A DNA stretch of 64,000 nucleotides from Zhihengliuella flava. GTDB taxonomy: Bacteria; Actinomycetota; Actinomycetes; Actinomycetales; Micrococcaceae. Below, one piece after another: positions 47,252-57,842 of the stretch (position 1 is the stretch's first letter; every line of letters begins with the position of its first letter). The stretch spans positions 186,001 through 250,000 of the forward strand of contig NZ_JADOTZ010000001.1 in assembly GCF_015751895.1 (NCBI RefSeq), written 5' to 3'. Both the position numbers and the translations under genes were made by a program. The notes under the pieces are model-generated. The model did no database searches. It saw only the letters and a program-made list of their open reading frames with translations, and was not told the DNA's origin.

Positions 47252-48160
47252 TTACCAGCCGCGCTCTGCCAGGCGGTGTGGCTCTGGGATCTCATCGACG
47301 TTGAGGCCAACCATGGCCTCCCCCAGGCCTCGTGAGACATCCGCGATCGTCGTCGGATCGTCGTAGAACGTCGTCGCCTTGACGATGGCGTTGGCGCGCT
47401 GAGCGGGATTGCCCGACTTGAAGATCCCCGAACCGACGAAGACGCCGTCCGCGCCGAGCTGCATCATCATGGCGGCATCGGCCGGGGTGGCAATGCCGCC
47501 CGCGGTAAAGAGGACCACGGGAAGTTTGCCCGTGTCCGCTACCTCACGCACCAATTCGTAAGGGGCTTGGAGCTCCTTGGCAGCCACATACAGCTCGTCT
47601 TTCGGCAGCGAGGACAGGCGCGCGATGTCGGCACGGATCTGGCGCATGTGCGTGGTCGCGTTCGACACGTCGCCCGTTCCCGCTTCACCCTTCGAGCGGA
47701 TCATCGCGGCGCCCTCATTGATACGGCGCAGTGCTTCGCCCAGATTGGTGGCACCACAGACGAAAGGTGCCGTGAAATCCCACTTGTCGATGTGGTTGGT
47801 GTAGTCCGCCGGGGAAAGGACCTCCGACTCATCGATGTAGTCGACGCCGAGCGACTGCAGAACCTGCGCCTCGACGAAATGGCCAATACGCGCCTTCGCC
47901 ATGACGGGGATGGAGACCGTGTCGATGATGGACTGAATCATGTCCGGGTCCGACATGCGGGAGACGCCGCCCTGGGCGCGAATGTCGGCAGGAACTCGTT
48001 CGAGTGCCATGACGGCGACGGCGCCGGCATCCTCGGCGATCCGGGCCTGTTCGGCGGTGACAACATCCATGATGACGCCGCCCTTCAGCATTTCCGCCAT
48101 ACCGCGCTTCACGCGATTGCTTCCGGTCACCGGCGCCTGCGCTGCTTCGTTAGTGGACAC
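47252..48160 (-). CDS. pdxS: Pyridoxal 5'-phosphate synthase lyase subunit
   Basis: 302 residues. Makes PLP from ribose 5-phosphate, glyceraldehyde 3-phosphate and ammonia delivered by PdxT; ring-forming TIM barrel. Seen: [17 protein letters not shown] at the N-terminus, [14 protein letters not shown] with the DxR motif, [16 protein letters not shown] with the catalytic lysine, DYIDESEVL, and [20 protein letters not shown] near the C-terminus. GTG 48160 has GAAAGGACG upstream; a longer frame to 48253 is rejected. The gene stands alone, separated from pdxT. Confidence 0.96.
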   Translation of the reverse strand: MSTNEAAQAPVTGSNRVKRGMAEMLKGGVIMDVVTAEQARIAEDAGAVAVMALERVPADIRAQGGVSRMSDPDMIQSIIDTVSIPVMAKARIGHFVEAQVLQSLGVDYIDESEVLSPADYTNHIDKWDFTAPFVCGATNLGEALRRINEGAAMIRSKGEAGTGDVSNATTHMRQIRADIARLSSLPKDELYVAAKELQAPYELVREVADTGKLPVVLFTAGGIATPADAAMMMQLGADGVFVGSGIFKSGNPAQRANAIVKATTFYDDPTTIADVSRGLGEAMVGLNVDEIPEPHRLAERGW

Positions 48161-48295
48161 GAAGTACGTCCTTTCACAAGGGGTCTCAAGAGGTGCTCCC
48201 CAGCCTACGGATGTTCTGGGGGCGGAGGACTGCCACATAACCTTCCGTGACACGCCTTTCCCGCAGCGCCATGATACTCCCCGGTGATGGATGTA

Positions 48296-48934
48296 TCACA
48301 AAGCTTCGCGCACCTGCTGCCGCACCCGCAGTCCCCGTTGGACAATGGTGACGGCGCTGGCCGCCGCGAGGGCCGTCAAGGCTACAAGCACGATCACCGG
48401 TGGCAACCCCAGCCCATCGAGGCCGACGACGGTGAGCGCAACGACGAGGCGCTCGGCCCGCTCGGCAATGCCCACGTTGGCGTCGTAGCCCAGAGATTCC
48501 GCCTTGGCCCGCACGTAGGACACCACGCTTCCCAAAAAGAGGCAGGCCACCGCGGCGGCCCCGGTGGCTGGTGCTTGGCCGGTCGTGAAATACCACAGGG
48601 CGATCCCCCCAAAGATCGCCCCATCAGCCAGACGGTCCAAGGACGAATCAAGGAAGCTACCCCACTGACGCGCGGCTGCGTGTGAGCCAGACCGCTCCCG
48701 CCACTGCGGTAGACGAGCCATGGTGCCATCCAGCAAATCCGCCAGAACAAAGACCGTAATCACCATGGTCCCGGCGAAGAGATAGCCCAAGGGGTAGAGG
48801 ATGAGGGCAGCCGCCATGACCCCCACGGTTCCCACGCAGGTCACCGCGTCGGGTGTGACGCCGTGCGCGAGGAGCCAGCGCGCCAACGGGGACATGATGC
48901 GGGTGACGACATCGCGCGCGTACGTGTTGAGCAT
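48296..48934 (-). CDS. pgsA: CDP-alcohol phosphatidyltransferase, phosphatidylinositol phosphate synthase type
   Basis: 212 residues, polytopic membrane protein with about six helices. In mycobacteria the gene in this position makes phosphatidylinositol phosphate from CDP-diacylglycerol and inositol 3-phosphate. The catalytic signature is present: DLLDGTMAR and, later, GSFLDSSLDRLAD. The spacing between AR and GxxxDxxxD is 17 residues instead of the usual 8, the extra residues being charged and serine/alanine-rich. ATG 48934 is five bases after the HIT gene, as in the actinobacterial thrS-HIT-pgsA cluster. The genes that normally follow (mannoside acyltransferase and mannosyltransferase) are absent here. 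Confidence 0.87.
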   Translation of the reverse strand: MLNTYARDVVTRIMSPLARWLLAHGVTPDAVTCVGTVGVMAAALILYPLGYLFAGTMVITVFVLADLLDGTMARLPQWRERSGSHAAARQWGSFLDSSLDRLADGAIFGGIALWYFTTGQAPATGAAAVACLFLGSVVSYVRAKAESLGYDANVGIAERAERLVVALTVVGLDGLGLPPVIVLVALTALAAASAVTIVQRGLRVRQQVREAL

Positions 48935-48939
48935 CAGCG

Positions 48940-49542
48940 CTACGACACCGAGTTCCAAGCATCGGCCAGTTGCTGGCGCACATCGGAAAGTGTTGCCGGA
49001 ATGGCCTTTGTCTGGGCAATGATCGGGAAGAAATTCCCATCGCCTCCCCACCGGGGCACGATGTGCTGATGCAGGTGAGCAGCGATGCCGGCGCCGCCAG
49101 CCGCGCCTTGATTCATGCCCAAATTGAACCCGGCTGGCTGCGAGACGTGGGTCAGGACTCTCATGGCTTGCTGACTCAGCTCGGCGACCTCGGCTGTCTC
49201 GTCCGGCGTCACGTCTGTGTAATTGGGGACGTGACGGTACGGGCAGACCAGCAAGTGGCCGGGGTTGTATGGATACAGGTTGAGGACTACGAACGCCGTT
49301 GTGCCCCGATGCACAATCAGTGACTCCTCGTCACTGCGGTGCGGGCCCTGACAGAAGGGGCAGGTCTCCGGATCCTTCACTTGGCCCTGCCCACCCTGAA
49401 TGTAGGCCATGCGATACGGGGTCCAGAGTCGTTGAAAGCCATCGGGCACGCCGGCCAGACCATGGCGGTCAGTGATGTCGTCGTCGTGCTGGCTCATCGA
49501 TGACGCAGCTGCCGCCGCGTGTTCTTCCCCGGCACTGCCCAC
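48940..49542 (-). CDS. HIT domain protein, AP4A phosphorylase-like
   Basis: 200 residues. The histidine triad HLHQHIVPRW and the N-terminal zinc-like CPFC (FCQGPHRSDEESL context) match the family of mycobacterial Rv2613c, an AP4A phosphorylase. It would break down diadenosine tetraphosphate, which is made by aminoacyl-tRNA synthetases. The first 30 residues are an extra acidic, alanine-rich stretch. GTG 49542 lies four bases after the thrS stop codon, so co-transcribed with thrS and pgsA. Confidence 0.88.
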   Translation of the reverse strand: MGSAGEEHAAAAASSMSQHDDDITDRHGLAGVPDGFQRLWTPYRMAYIQGGQGQVKDPETCPFCQGPHRSDEESLIVHRGTTAFVVLNLYPYNPGHLLVCPYRHVPNYTDVTPDETAEVAELSQQAMRVLTHVSQPAGFNLGMNQGAAGGAGIAAHLHQHIVPRWGGDGNFFPIIAQTKAIPATLSDVRQQLADAWNSVS

Positions 49543-49546
49543 GGAA

Positions 49547-51550
49547 TCAAGCCTCCCTGTTCTTCACGGCCTTCACGATGCGCTCCACGGCGTCGTCGAT
49601 CACAATACCGTTATCCTGACTGCCGTCACGGAAGCGGAAGGACACGGCACCGGCGTCGGCATCCTCGCCGCCAGCGATGATGGTAAAGGGGATTTTTTCC
49701 TTGGAGGCATTACGGATTTTCTTGGGGAAGCGGTCCGACGACAGATCTGCCTCCGCGCGAATTCCGCGTGCCCGGAGTTTTTCGACGACGTCCCACACGT
49801 AATCGTTGAACGCGTCAGCCACCGGGATGGCGCGAACCTGGACGGGCGCCAACCACGCCGGAAAGGCTCCGGCGTAGTGCTCCGTGAGGACACCCAAGAA
49901 GCGTTCGATGGATCCGAAGAGCGCGCGGTGGATCATCACTGGGCGCTGCCGCGAACCATCCGCCGCCTGGTACTCCAGCTCGAATCGCTCGGGCAGATTG
50001 AAGTCCAACTGGATGGTCGACATCTGCCACGTGCGTCCAATGGCGTCCCGGGCCTGGACAGAGATCTTGGGGCCGTAGAAGGCAGCGCCTCCCGGATCCG
50101 GCACCAACTCCAGACCGGACTCTGCCGCAACATCCGCCAACGTCTGAGTGGCTTCGTCCCAGACCTCATCGGATCCGACGTACTTGTCCGGGTTCTTGGT
50201 GGACAGCTCGAGATAGAAGTCGTCGAGGCCGTAGTCCTTCAGCAAACCCAACACGAAGTTGAGCGTCGTCGTCAGCTCGTCCTTCATCTGCTCGCGCGTG
50301 CAGTAAATGTGCGCATCGTCCTGAGTCATACCGCGCACGCGGGTCAGGCCATGAACGACTCCCGATTTCTCGTAGCGGTATACCTGACCGAACTCGAACA
50401 ACCGCAGGGGCAACTCGCGGTAGGACCGTCCGCGGGACCCGAAAATCAGGTTGTGCATAGGGCAGTTCATGGGCTTGAGGTAGTAGTCCTGGCCCGGCTT
50501 GACGATCGCGCCATCGTCGTCGCGTGTCTCGTCAATATGCATCGCTGGGAACATGCCGTCGCGGTACCAATCAAGGTGACCTGACACCTCGTAGAGGCGG
50601 CCCTTCGTGATATGCGGGGTGTAAACGAACTCGTACCCAGCTTCCGTGTGGCGTTGCCGAGAGTAATCCTCCATGGCCTTACGGATGATTCCGCCCTTGG
50701 GATGAAACACCGGCAGGCCGGATCCCAACTCGTCCGGGAAGGAGAACAGATCGAGCTCGGAGCCGAGTTTGCGATGATCGCGCCGCTCAGCTTCAGCGAT
50801 GCGCTCCTGATAAGCCTTGAGCTCCGCCTTGGTCGGCCAAGCCGTGCCATAAATCCGCTGCAGCTGCTTATTGTTCTCGCTGCCCAGCCAGTAGGCCGCG
50901 GCTGAGCGCGTCAGAGCGAAGGCGTTAGAGATGAGTTTCGTGTTGGGCAAGTGCGGACCACGGCAGAGATCGCACCAGATCACCTCGCCCGTCTTGCGGT
51001 CGACGTTGTCGTAAATCGTGAGCTCGCCTGCCCCCACCTCAACGTTGACGCCCTCACCCGCGTCATCTGCTTCAGAAGCTTTATCCAGCAGCTTCAGCTT
51101 GTAGGGTTCGCTGGCCATGGCGACACGCGCCTCGGCGTCGGACACTACGCGCCGAGCAAATTGCTGGTTCTTGTTGACGATCTTGAGCATCATCTTTTCG
51201 AGGACCTTGAGGTCCTCGGGTGTGAAGGGCTCTTCCACGTCGAAATCGAAGTAGAAACCATCCGTGATGTAGGGCCCGATCCCGAGCTTGGCGTCTGGCC
51301 GCAGCTCTTGGACCGCCTGGGCCATGACGTGCGCTGTCGAGTGCCGCAGGACGTTGAGGCCGTCCTCCGAATCAATCGACACCGACTCGACGCGGGTGTC
51401 AGCGACGAGTTCGCGGCTCAGATCCTGCAGTTGGCCGTCGACGCGCATCACGACAGTGGTCTTCTGATCTCGGAACAGCTCCGCTCCGGTCGTCCCGGCC
51501 GCCACCTCCCGAGATTCGCCGTCAACCGTCAGGGTGAGCTGTTGTGACAC
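49547..51550 (-). CDS. thrS: Threonine--tRNA ligase
   Basis: 667 residues. N-terminal TGS domain, editing domain with the [11 protein letters not shown] motif (metal site), then the class II core: [19 protein letters not shown] (zinc cysteine), [20 protein letters not shown], and [17 protein letters not shown] in the anticodon domain. Motif 3 is [22 protein letters not shown] 51550 is chosen: GAGGAGACC lies nine bases upstream. No T-box leader is seen in the 109 bases upstream. Confidence 0.97.
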   Translation of the reverse strand: MSQQLTLTVDGESREVAAGTTGAELFRDQKTTVVMRVDGQLQDLSRELVADTRVESVSIDSEDGLNVLRHSTAHVMAQAVQELRPDAKLGIGPYITDGFYFDFDVEEPFTPEDLKVLEKMMLKIVNKNQQFARRVVSDAEARVAMASEPYKLKLLDKASEADDAGEGVNVEVGAGELTIYDNVDRKTGEVIWCDLCRGPHLPNTKLISNAFALTRSAAAYWLGSENNKQLQRIYGTAWPTKAELKAYQERIAEAERRDHRKLGSELDLFSFPDELGSGLPVFHPKGGIIRKAMEDYSRQRHTEAGYEFVYTPHITKGRLYEVSGHLDWYRDGMFPAMHIDETRDDDGAIVKPGQDYYLKPMNCPMHNLIFGSRGRSYRELPLRLFEFGQVYRYEKSGVVHGLTRVRGMTQDDAHIYCTREQMKDELTTTLNFVLGLLKDYGLDDFYLELSTKNPDKYVGSDEVWDEATQTLADVAAESGLELVPDPGGAAFYGPKISVQARDAIGRTWQMSTIQLDFNLPERFELEYQAADGSRQRPVMIHRALFGSIERFLGVLTEHYAGAFPAWLAPVQVRAIPVADAFNDYVWDVVEKLRARGIRAEADLSSDRFPKKIRNASKEKIPFTIIAGGEDADAGAVSFRFRDGSQDNGIVIDDAVERIVKAVKNREA

Positions 51551-51659
51551 GTTCGGTCTCCTCAATAAGCAGGTGGGGCTTCATCACCTGCGGCATACGT
51601 CGGCCGCAGTCAGCCGACCCTTAGTTTAACCGCAGGCAGTGCCCGGTATCGAATCGTGC

Positions 51660-52643
51660 TTAGCCGAAGAGAGGCTGCCCGACAAACGGATCGATCGCGA
51701 GCGCGACGAACACGAGGGTGAGGTAGGTGATGGAAATATGGAAGACCTTCATAGCCTTCTTGTTCATGTCGGCTGGCTCATGATGCCGCTGCGCCTCGCG
51801 GTACAACACGTGCGATTCGAGGATGAACCAGGCCCCGGCGACAGCAGCAATAACGGTGTACACGATCCCGGCGTACCCCAGCGGCGCCAGCAAGAGGGAG
51901 CACGCCACGGTCGCCCACGCGTATAAGACCACTTGAACCGACACGGTGCGTGCACCCGCGATGGCGCCCAGCATCGGAATGCGTGCGGCGACGTAGTCCT
52001 CGGAATACTTCATCGACAAGGGCCAGTAGTGCGGTGGAGTCCACAAGAAGATGATGAGGAAAAGGATCAGGACTGGCCACTCAAGGGTATTCGTCACGGC
52101 CGCCCAGGCGATGGGCACCGGCATGCAACCAGCGATGCCGCCCCAGACGATGTTTTGGCTCGTCCGACGCTTCAGAATCAACGTGTAGAACACCACGTAG
52201 AGCAAGATGGCAGCCACGCCTAGCACGGCGGTCAAGAGATTCGCTCCCGCCCAGAGAATGGCGATGGAGACGATCGCTAGGGCCCAGGCAAAGATCAAGG
52301 CTTCGCGCGGCGTGACGTCGCCAGTGACGAGCGGCCGGCCCTGCGTCCGGCGCATGAGTTTGTCCGCCTCGCGATCGATGTAACAGTTGAAGGCGCCGGA
52401 AGCGCCCGCGGCCATCGCGCCGCCCACTAAGGTCGCCACGATCAGCGCCACGCTGGGGAAACCTCGTTCGGCAAAGATCATGGTCGGCAGCGTCGTCACA
52501 AGAAGCAGCTCAATGACGCGCGGCTTGGTCAGGGCGAAGTACGCACCCGCTTTGCGTCGCGCGAAGTGGCCGAATGGCTCATTCGGCATTCGGCGCGCGC
52601 GATCAACCTGCGCGTCGTCGCTGACAACGGACTTCAGGGACAT
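51660..52643 (-). CDS. ctaB: Protoheme IX farnesyltransferase (heme O synthase)
   Basis: 327 residues, nine membrane helices expected. Attaches a farnesyl group to heme B to give heme O, on the way to heme A for cytochrome oxidase. Polyprenyl diphosphate site: [16 protein letters not shown], with the second acidic motif as EDYVAARIP. The substrate-binding N-terminal [15 protein letters not shown] is typical. ATG 52643; longer in-frame starts at 52688 are possible but lie in the shared promoter region. Divergent from tkt, a common actinobacterial arrangement. Confidence 0.94.
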   Translation of the reverse strand: MSLKSVVSDDAQVDRARRMPNEPFGHFARRKAGAYFALTKPRVIELLLVTTLPTMIFAERGFPSVALIVATLVGGAMAAGASGAFNCYIDREADKLMRRTQGRPLVTGDVTPREALIFAWALAIVSIAILWAGANLLTAVLGVAAILLYVVFYTLILKRRTSQNIVWGGIAGCMPVPIAWAAVTNTLEWPVLILFLIIFLWTPPHYWPLSMKYSEDYVAARIPMLGAIAGARTVSVQVVLYAWATVACSLLLAPLGYAGIVYTVIAAVAGAWFILESHVLYREAQRHHEPADMNKKAMKVFHISITYLTLVFVALAIDPFVGQPLFG

Positions 52644-52683
52644 GCCACTCAGTTCTCTGCGGGGGTACGGACAGACACTAACC

Positions 52684-52689
52684 ATCATA
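52684..52689 (-). promoter_or_regulatory. Possible -10 element of ctaB
   Basis: On the minus strand TATGAT stands 41 bases before the ctaB ATG, close to the TATAAT consensus. No good -35 hexamer is found at the proper distance, so this is only a candidate. Confidence 0.25.
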
Positions 52690-52934
52690 CCCTTTTACAG
52701 CTTGTAGAACTCGGAGGGTGTGACGCACCCGCCCTCATGAGTCGTGAATCACTTCTTCGCTGTCAGCTGAGACCGGCGTTACACGTGGGTTCACATGCAG
52801 GCGTGTGTGACGTGAACGGGCTATGGTGGTGGGCACGCGCCGGAGCCAACGAAGGCCCTGTTTGAGGGTGGGCGATGCCGAGTCGCCGTGTTCTCCGGCG
52901 ACACATCTGAAGCTCTCAAGAGAGGAACCACATC

Positions 52935-55049
52935 GTGGCGCCACAGTCGGAAGTTGTCGAGTTGTCTTGGACGCAGGAAGATGAGCGTGCCGTAGACACG
53001 ATTCGCGTCCTGGCCGCGGACGCCGTTGAGAAGGTTGGCAGCGGCCATCCCGGAACGGCTATGAGCTTGGCACCAGCCGCCTACCTGCTGTTCCAAAAGC
53101 ACCTGCGGCACGATCCGAAGGACCCCAACTGGGCCGGACGTGACCGCTTTGTCCTCTCCCCCGGTCACACTTCCCTGACCCTGTACCTGCAGTTGTTCCT
53201 CTCCGGCTACGGCTTGGAAATGGACGACATTGCCTCCTTGCGCGCCGCAGGATCCAAGACGCCAGGCCACCCCGAATACGGGCACACGGAGGGCGTCGAG
53301 ATCACGACCGGGCCGTTGGGCCAGGGCCTCGCCTCCGCCGTCGGTTTCGCCTACGGTCAGCGCCGCCTCCGCGGCATGCTTGACGCGGACGCTCCTGCCG
53401 GGCAAAGCCCCTTCGACCACACGGTCTGGGTCATCGCGTCCGACGGCGACCTTCAAGAAGGCGTGACCTCCGAGGCCTCCTCCCTCGCCGGGCATCAGCA
53501 ACTCGGAAACCTCGTGGTGATCTACGACGACAACAAGATTTCCATTGAGGACGACACCGACGTGGCCTTCACGGAAGACGTCTTGGCCCGCTATGAGGCC
53601 TACGGCTGGCACACCCAGCGCGTCGACTGGACCGAATCCGGCGGCTACGTCGAGGACATTCAAGCACTCGACGCAGCGTTGACGGCGGCGAAGAGCGAAA
53701 CAGCGCGGCCTTCCATCATTTCGCTGCGGACCATCATTGGTTACCCCGCTCCGACGAAGCAGAACACGGGCGGCATCCACGGCTCCAAGCTCGGAACCGA
53801 GGAGCTCGAGGGCCTCAAGAAGGTGCTCGACTTCGACCCCGAGCAGTCGTTCGTCATTGAGGACAAGGTCCTTGCCCACACGCGCGAGGTCGTCGAGCGC
53901 GGTGCCACGGCGCACGCCGAATGGCAAAAGTCCTTCGATGCTTGGGCGACCGAGCACCCCGAAGAGAAGGCCTTGTTCGACCGGATCGAGAAGCGGGAAT
54001 TGCCCGCTGGCTGGGAAAAGAGCCTCCCGGTCTTCGACGCCGGCGAGTCGATCGCCACGCGGGCTGCCTCCGGAAAAGTCATTAACGCCATCGCCGGCGT
54101 GTTGCCCGAGTTGTGGGGCGGATCCGCCGATCTGGCCGGTTCGAACAACACCACCATCACGAGTGCTAAGTCCTTCATCCCGGCGGCGCATTCTACCGAC
54201 AAGTGGTCCGGCGATCCCTACGGCCGCGTCTTGCACTTTGGCATTCGCGAACACGCCGCCGGTGCGATTACGAACGGCATCGTGCTGTCCTCGAAGACGC
54301 GCGCGTTCAATGGAACGTTCCTGATTTTCTCGGATTATCAGCGCCCCGCCATTCGACTGGCGGCGTTGATGGGCGTGCCGACCATCTTCGTCTGGACTCA
54401 CGATTCCATCGGACTCGGCGAGGACGGCCCGACCCACCAGCCTGTGGAACAGTTGGCGAGCTTGCGCGCCATTCCCAACCTCGACGTCGTGCGCCCGGCC
54501 GACGCGAACGAGGTCGCGTGGGCGTGGAAGTCGGTGCTCGAGAATTCGAACAATCCGGCCGGCATTGTCCTGACCCGCCAGAATTTGCCGGTGTTCGACC
54601 GCACCGCGCCCGGATTCGGTGACGTCTCCGGCGTTGCCAAGGGCGGTTACGTTCTGGCTGAGGCGCTGGATTCCGACGGCTCGGTCACCACGCCCGACGT
54701 TCTGCTGTTGGCCACCGGCTCGGAAGTTGAGATTGCCGTGGAGGCACGCGAGGCACTCGCCGCGCAGGGTACCGCGGCTCGCGTCGTGTCCCTGCCGTGT
54801 GTTGAGTGGTTCAATCAGCAGGACGCGGACTACCGGCAGTCGGTTTTGCCGAAGGACATCAAAGCTCGCGTTTCGATCGAGGCAGGCTCCACTGTGGGCT
54901 GGCGCGAGTTCGTCGGCGACGCCGGACGGACCGTCGGGTTGGATCACTTTGGCGCCTCCGCCGACTACAAGACCCTCTACCGCGAGTTTGGCCTGACCGC
55001 AGAGGCCGTCGTGGAAGCCGCGCACGAGTCGATTGCGGACGCCCGGTAA
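52935..55049 (+). CDS. tkt: Transketolase
   Basis: 704 residues. Thiamine-diphosphate enzyme moving two-carbon units between pentose and other sugar phosphates. Signatures: VGSGHPGTAMSLAPAAY at the N-terminus, the ThDP-magnesium motif ASDGDLQEGVTSEASSLAG, and GEDGPTHQPVEQLASLRAI plus LTRQNLPV in the pyrimidine and C-terminal domains. GTG 52935 with AGAGAGGAAC upstream. First gene of tkt-tal-pgi-zwf-opcA. The 291-base divergent gap with ctaB (52644-52934) must hold its promoter; a small hairpin (GTCGCC/GGCGAC, 52882-52902) is in its leader. Confidence 0.96.
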   Translation: MAPQSEVVELSWTQEDERAVDTIRVLAADAVEKVGSGHPGTAMSLAPAAYLLFQKHLRHDPKDPNWAGRDRFVLSPGHTSLTLYLQLFLSGYGLEMDDIASLRAAGSKTPGHPEYGHTEGVEITTGPLGQGLASAVGFAYGQRRLRGMLDADAPAGQSPFDHTVWVIASDGDLQEGVTSEASSLAGHQQLGNLVVIYDDNKISIEDDTDVAFTEDVLARYEAYGWHTQRVDWTESGGYVEDIQALDAALTAAKSETARPSIISLRTIIGYPAPTKQNTGGIHGSKLGTEELEGLKKVLDFDPEQSFVIEDKVLAHTREVVERGATAHAEWQKSFDAWATEHPEEKALFDRIEKRELPAGWEKSLPVFDAGESIATRAASGKVINAIAGVLPELWGGSADLAGSNNTTITSAKSFIPAAHSTDKWSGDPYGRVLHFGIREHAAGAITNGIVLSSKTRAFNGTFLIFSDYQRPAIRLAALMGVPTIFVWTHDSIGLGEDGPTHQPVEQLASLRAIPNLDVVRPADANEVAWAWKSVLENSNNPAGIVLTRQNLPVFDRTAPGFGDVSGVAKGGYVLAEALDSDGSVTTPDVLLLATGSEVEIAVEAREALAAQGTAARVVSLPCVEWFNQQDADYRQSVLPKDIKARVSIEAGSTVGWREFVGDAGRTVGLDHFGASADYKTLYREFGLTAEAVVEAAHESIADAR

Positions 55050-55089
55050 AGCGCGTTCAACGCAGTAGCGAACAGTAAAGGACTAACTA

Positions 55090-56208
55090 ATGAGCAACAC
55101 GAACACTGCCGCCCTCTCGCAGGCCGGCGTTTCCATCTGGCTTGATGACCTTTCCCGCGAACGGTTGAACAGCGGATCGCTGGAGCAGCTGATTCAGGAG
55201 AAGAACGTGGTTGGCGTGACGACTAACCCGGCCATCTTCGCCGCCGCCGTCGCTGGCGGAAACGATGCCTACGACGCACAGGTCAGGGAACTCGCCGCGT
55301 CCGGTGCCGACGTTGAGGAAGCAATTTTTGAGATCACGACCGCCGACGTTGCCGCGGCATGCGATCTCTTGGCTGAGACGTACACGTCGTCTGACGGGTA
55401 CGACGGTCGCGTGTCCCTCGAAGTGGATCCGCGTCTGGCCGCCGAAACGCAGAAGACGGCTGAGGAAGCTAAGAAGCTCCACGCCAAGGTGGGACGCGAC
55501 AATGTCATGATCAAGATCCCCGCAACGCTCGAGGGACTCGAAGCGATTACGGCCACCATCGCCGAAGGCATTAGCGTCAACGTGACGCTGATCTTCTCGC
55601 TCGATCGCTACCGCGCCGTGATTAACGCCTTCATGGAGGGCCTGGAGAAGGCCCACGAGAACGGGCATGACCTGAGCAAGATTCACTCGGTCGCGTCGTT
55701 CTTCGTCTCGCGCGTAGATACGGAGATCGACAAGCGTTTGGACAGCATTGGCACTGACGAGGCGCGGGCGCTGAAGGGCAAGGCTGGACTGGCCAACGCT
55801 CGCCTGGCCTACCAGGTCTATGAGGAGCAGTTCACGACGGAACGTTGGAGCACCCTGGAAAGCGCCGGCGCCAATCGGCAGCGTCCGCTCTGGGCCTCCA
55901 CCGGTGTCAAGGACCCGAACCTTCCGGACACGCTCTACGTGACCGAGCTCGTCGCGCCCGGCGTGGTCAACACGATGCCGGAGAAGACGCTGGACGCCGC
56001 AGCCGATCACGGCACCGTCACGGGCGACACAATCACCGGAACGTATGCCACCTCGAATGAGGTCCTCGATGACCTCGCTGCTCAAGGCATCAGCTACAAC
56101 GACGTCGTGGCGCAGCTGGAAGCTGAGGGTGTCGAGAAGTTCGAGGTGGCGTGGGGCGAGTTGCTGGACGACGTCCGTCAGGCCCTTGAAGCCGCCAAGG
56201 GGGCGTGA
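55090..56208 (+). CDS. tal: Transaldolase
   Basis: 372 residues, the actinobacterial type. Transfers a dihydroxyacetone unit from sedoheptulose 7-phosphate. The Schiff-base lysine is in [14 protein letters not shown]; the N-terminal [12 protein letters not shown] and the asparagine/glutamate context [13 protein letters not shown] are conserved. ATG 55090; 40 bases after tkt. Its stop codon lies two bases before the pgi ATG, so the two are coupled. Confidence 0.95.
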   Translation: MSNTNTAALSQAGVSIWLDDLSRERLNSGSLEQLIQEKNVVGVTTNPAIFAAAVAGGNDAYDAQVRELAASGADVEEAIFEITTADVAAACDLLAETYTSSDGYDGRVSLEVDPRLAAETQKTAEEAKKLHAKVGRDNVMIKIPATLEGLEAITATIAEGISVNVTLIFSLDRYRAVINAFMEGLEKAHENGHDLSKIHSVASFFVSRVDTEIDKRLDSIGTDEARALKGKAGLANARLAYQVYEEQFTTERWSTLESAGANRQRPLWASTGVKDPNLPDTLYVTELVAPGVVNTMPEKTLDAAADHGTVTGDTITGTYATSNEVLDDLAAQGISYNDVVAQLEAEGVEKFEVAWGELLDDVRQALEAAKGA

Positions 56209-56210
56209 GG

Positions 56211-57830
56211 ATGAGTTCACTCAGCTTCGAGGCCACGGGTGTCGCCCGGGAAGCCGTGGAGGCTCACGTCAAGCAACTCGTGTCCGAGCGGTTCGCTTCG
56301 CGGCTCTTTGAGCAAGATGCCGCGCTGTGGGGCGCGGAGGCTGAATCCGAGGCCTCAATGCGGTTGGGGTGGGTGGATCTCTTCGAGCAGTCCCGCAGTC
56401 TCGTCGAGCCCATCGTGGCCCTCCGCGACGAACTGCGAGCCGAGGGAATTGACCGCGTTGTCCTCGCGGGAATGGGTGGCTCCTCGCTGGCGCCCGAGGT
56501 GATCACCGCAACCGCGGGGGTCGACCTCGTGGTCCTCGACAGCACTGACCCCACGATGGTCAGCTCCGCTCTCGCCGACCGGCTCGAATCGACCGTGCTG
56601 GTGGTGTCGTCGAAGTCAGGTTCCACCGTTGAGACGGACTCCGCGCGGCGCGCTTTCGAAGCGGCCTTTGCCGCGGCGGGACTCGATGCCCGGCAGCGCG
56701 TGGTGATCGTCACCGATCCAGATTCGCCCATGGACCAGATGGCGCGCGAGGGCGGCTACCGCGCCGTCTTCAATGCCAATCCACACGTCGGCGGCAGGTA
56801 CTCTGCCTTGACCGCGTTTGGACTGGTTCCCTCCGGCCTGACTGGAGTCGATCTTCATGAGCTTCTGAGCGATGCAGAGGAAGCCGCCGAGTTTCTGCGC
56901 GAAGACGATGAGGACAACAGCGGGCTAGCGCTCGGCGCCGCTTTGGGTGGCACTGATCCCCTGCGAGACAAGATCGTCTTTGTGGACGAGGGCTCGGGAA
57001 TCACGGGATTCGCGGATTGGATCGAACAGCTCATCGCCGAATCGACCGGCAAAGAGACCACTGGCCTTCTCCCTGTGGTGGTTGAGCCAGACGCACCAGA
57101 GGTCTCTGGCGCCGCGGACACCCTCGTGGTGCGCCTCGTTGCCCCCGATGCTGAGACTGGGGACGCGTCGACGGCGAACGAGGTACGCGTCGGAGGGTCT
57201 CTGGGAGGGCAGCTGCTCCTGTGGGAAGTCGCCACCGTCGTGGCCGGACGCTTGTTGTCCATCAACCCGTTCGATCAGCCCGATGTTGAAGCGGCCAAGG
57301 CGGCTGCGCGGGGTCTGCTCGACGATCAGCCCGAGCCCGAGGCGCCGTTGGCCGTCGATGGAGTCATCGAGATCCGAGGATCAGCCGACCTATTCGGTCA
57401 GGTCACGACGGTTACGGATGCGCTCAAGGCCCTGCTGGGAGCCTTGAGCGAGGACGGCTACGTCAGCATCCAGGCGTATACGGATCGATGGAGCTGCGCA
57501 GAACTCGCCAAGGTACGGGGTCCCCTCGCTGCGACCGCTGGGCGGCCCGTCACCTTCGGTTGGGGTCCGCGTTTTCTGCATTCAACCGGTCAGTTCCATA
57601 AGGGCGGCCCACGGGTGGGGGCTTTTCTCCAGATCACCGCCGGCACGGAGGTAGATGTGGAGATTCCTGAGCGGCCCTTTACCTTCGGTGAATTGATCAG
57701 CGCACAAGCAACCGGCGATGCCAGAGTCCTCGTGGACTTAGGACGTCCGGTGGTGCGGCTTCACGCGCGCGATCGGACCGCTGGTCTAGCGCAGATTCGT
57801 GCAGCAGTCGCCAGCCTGGCGAACGACTAA
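56211..57830 (+). CDS. pgi: Glucose-6-phosphate isomerase
   Basis: 539 residues. Interconverts glucose 6-phosphate and fructose 6-phosphate. It belongs to the divergent actinobacterial group encoded next to tal, similar to the Pgi half of Tal-Pgi fusions. Seen: VVLAGMGGSSLAPEV (sugar-phosphate loop), SSKSGSTVETDSARRAF (SIS phosphate site), FNANPHVGGRYSALTAFGL and GQFHKGGPRVGAFLQ near the C-terminus. ATG 56211 is chosen; a GTG six bases upstream overlaps the tal stop codon. The downstream gap to zwf holds two hairpins. Confidence 0.92.
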   Translation: MSSLSFEATGVAREAVEAHVKQLVSERFASRLFEQDAALWGAEAESEASMRLGWVDLFEQSRSLVEPIVALRDELRAEGIDRVVLAGMGGSSLAPEVITATAGVDLVVLDSTDPTMVSSALADRLESTVLVVSSKSGSTVETDSARRAFEAAFAAAGLDARQRVVIVTDPDSPMDQMAREGGYRAVFNANPHVGGRYSALTAFGLVPSGLTGVDLHELLSDAEEAAEFLREDDEDNSGLALGAALGGTDPLRDKIVFVDEGSGITGFADWIEQLIAESTGKETTGLLPVVVEPDAPEVSGAADTLVVRLVAPDAETGDASTANEVRVGGSLGGQLLLWEVATVVAGRLLSINPFDQPDVEAAKAAARGLLDDQPEPEAPLAVDGVIEIRGSADLFGQVTTVTDALKALLGALSEDGYVSIQAYTDRWSCAELAKVRGPLAATAGRPVTFGWGPRFLHSTGQFHKGGPRVGAFLQITAGTEVDVEIPERPFTFGELISAQATGDARVLVDLGRPVVRLHARDRTAGLAQIRAAVASLAND

Positions 57831-57842
57831 CGTCCACCTCGC

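Noticed and set aside
51551-51659. T-box leader of thrS
   Set aside because: No T-box core sequence or specifier structure is visible, and the gap is too short. The same holds for alaS.
52821-55025. Very long open frame on the strand opposite to tkt
   Set aside because: It is antisense to a certain transketolase gene; the composition is what high-GC third positions produce and no family motif is seen.
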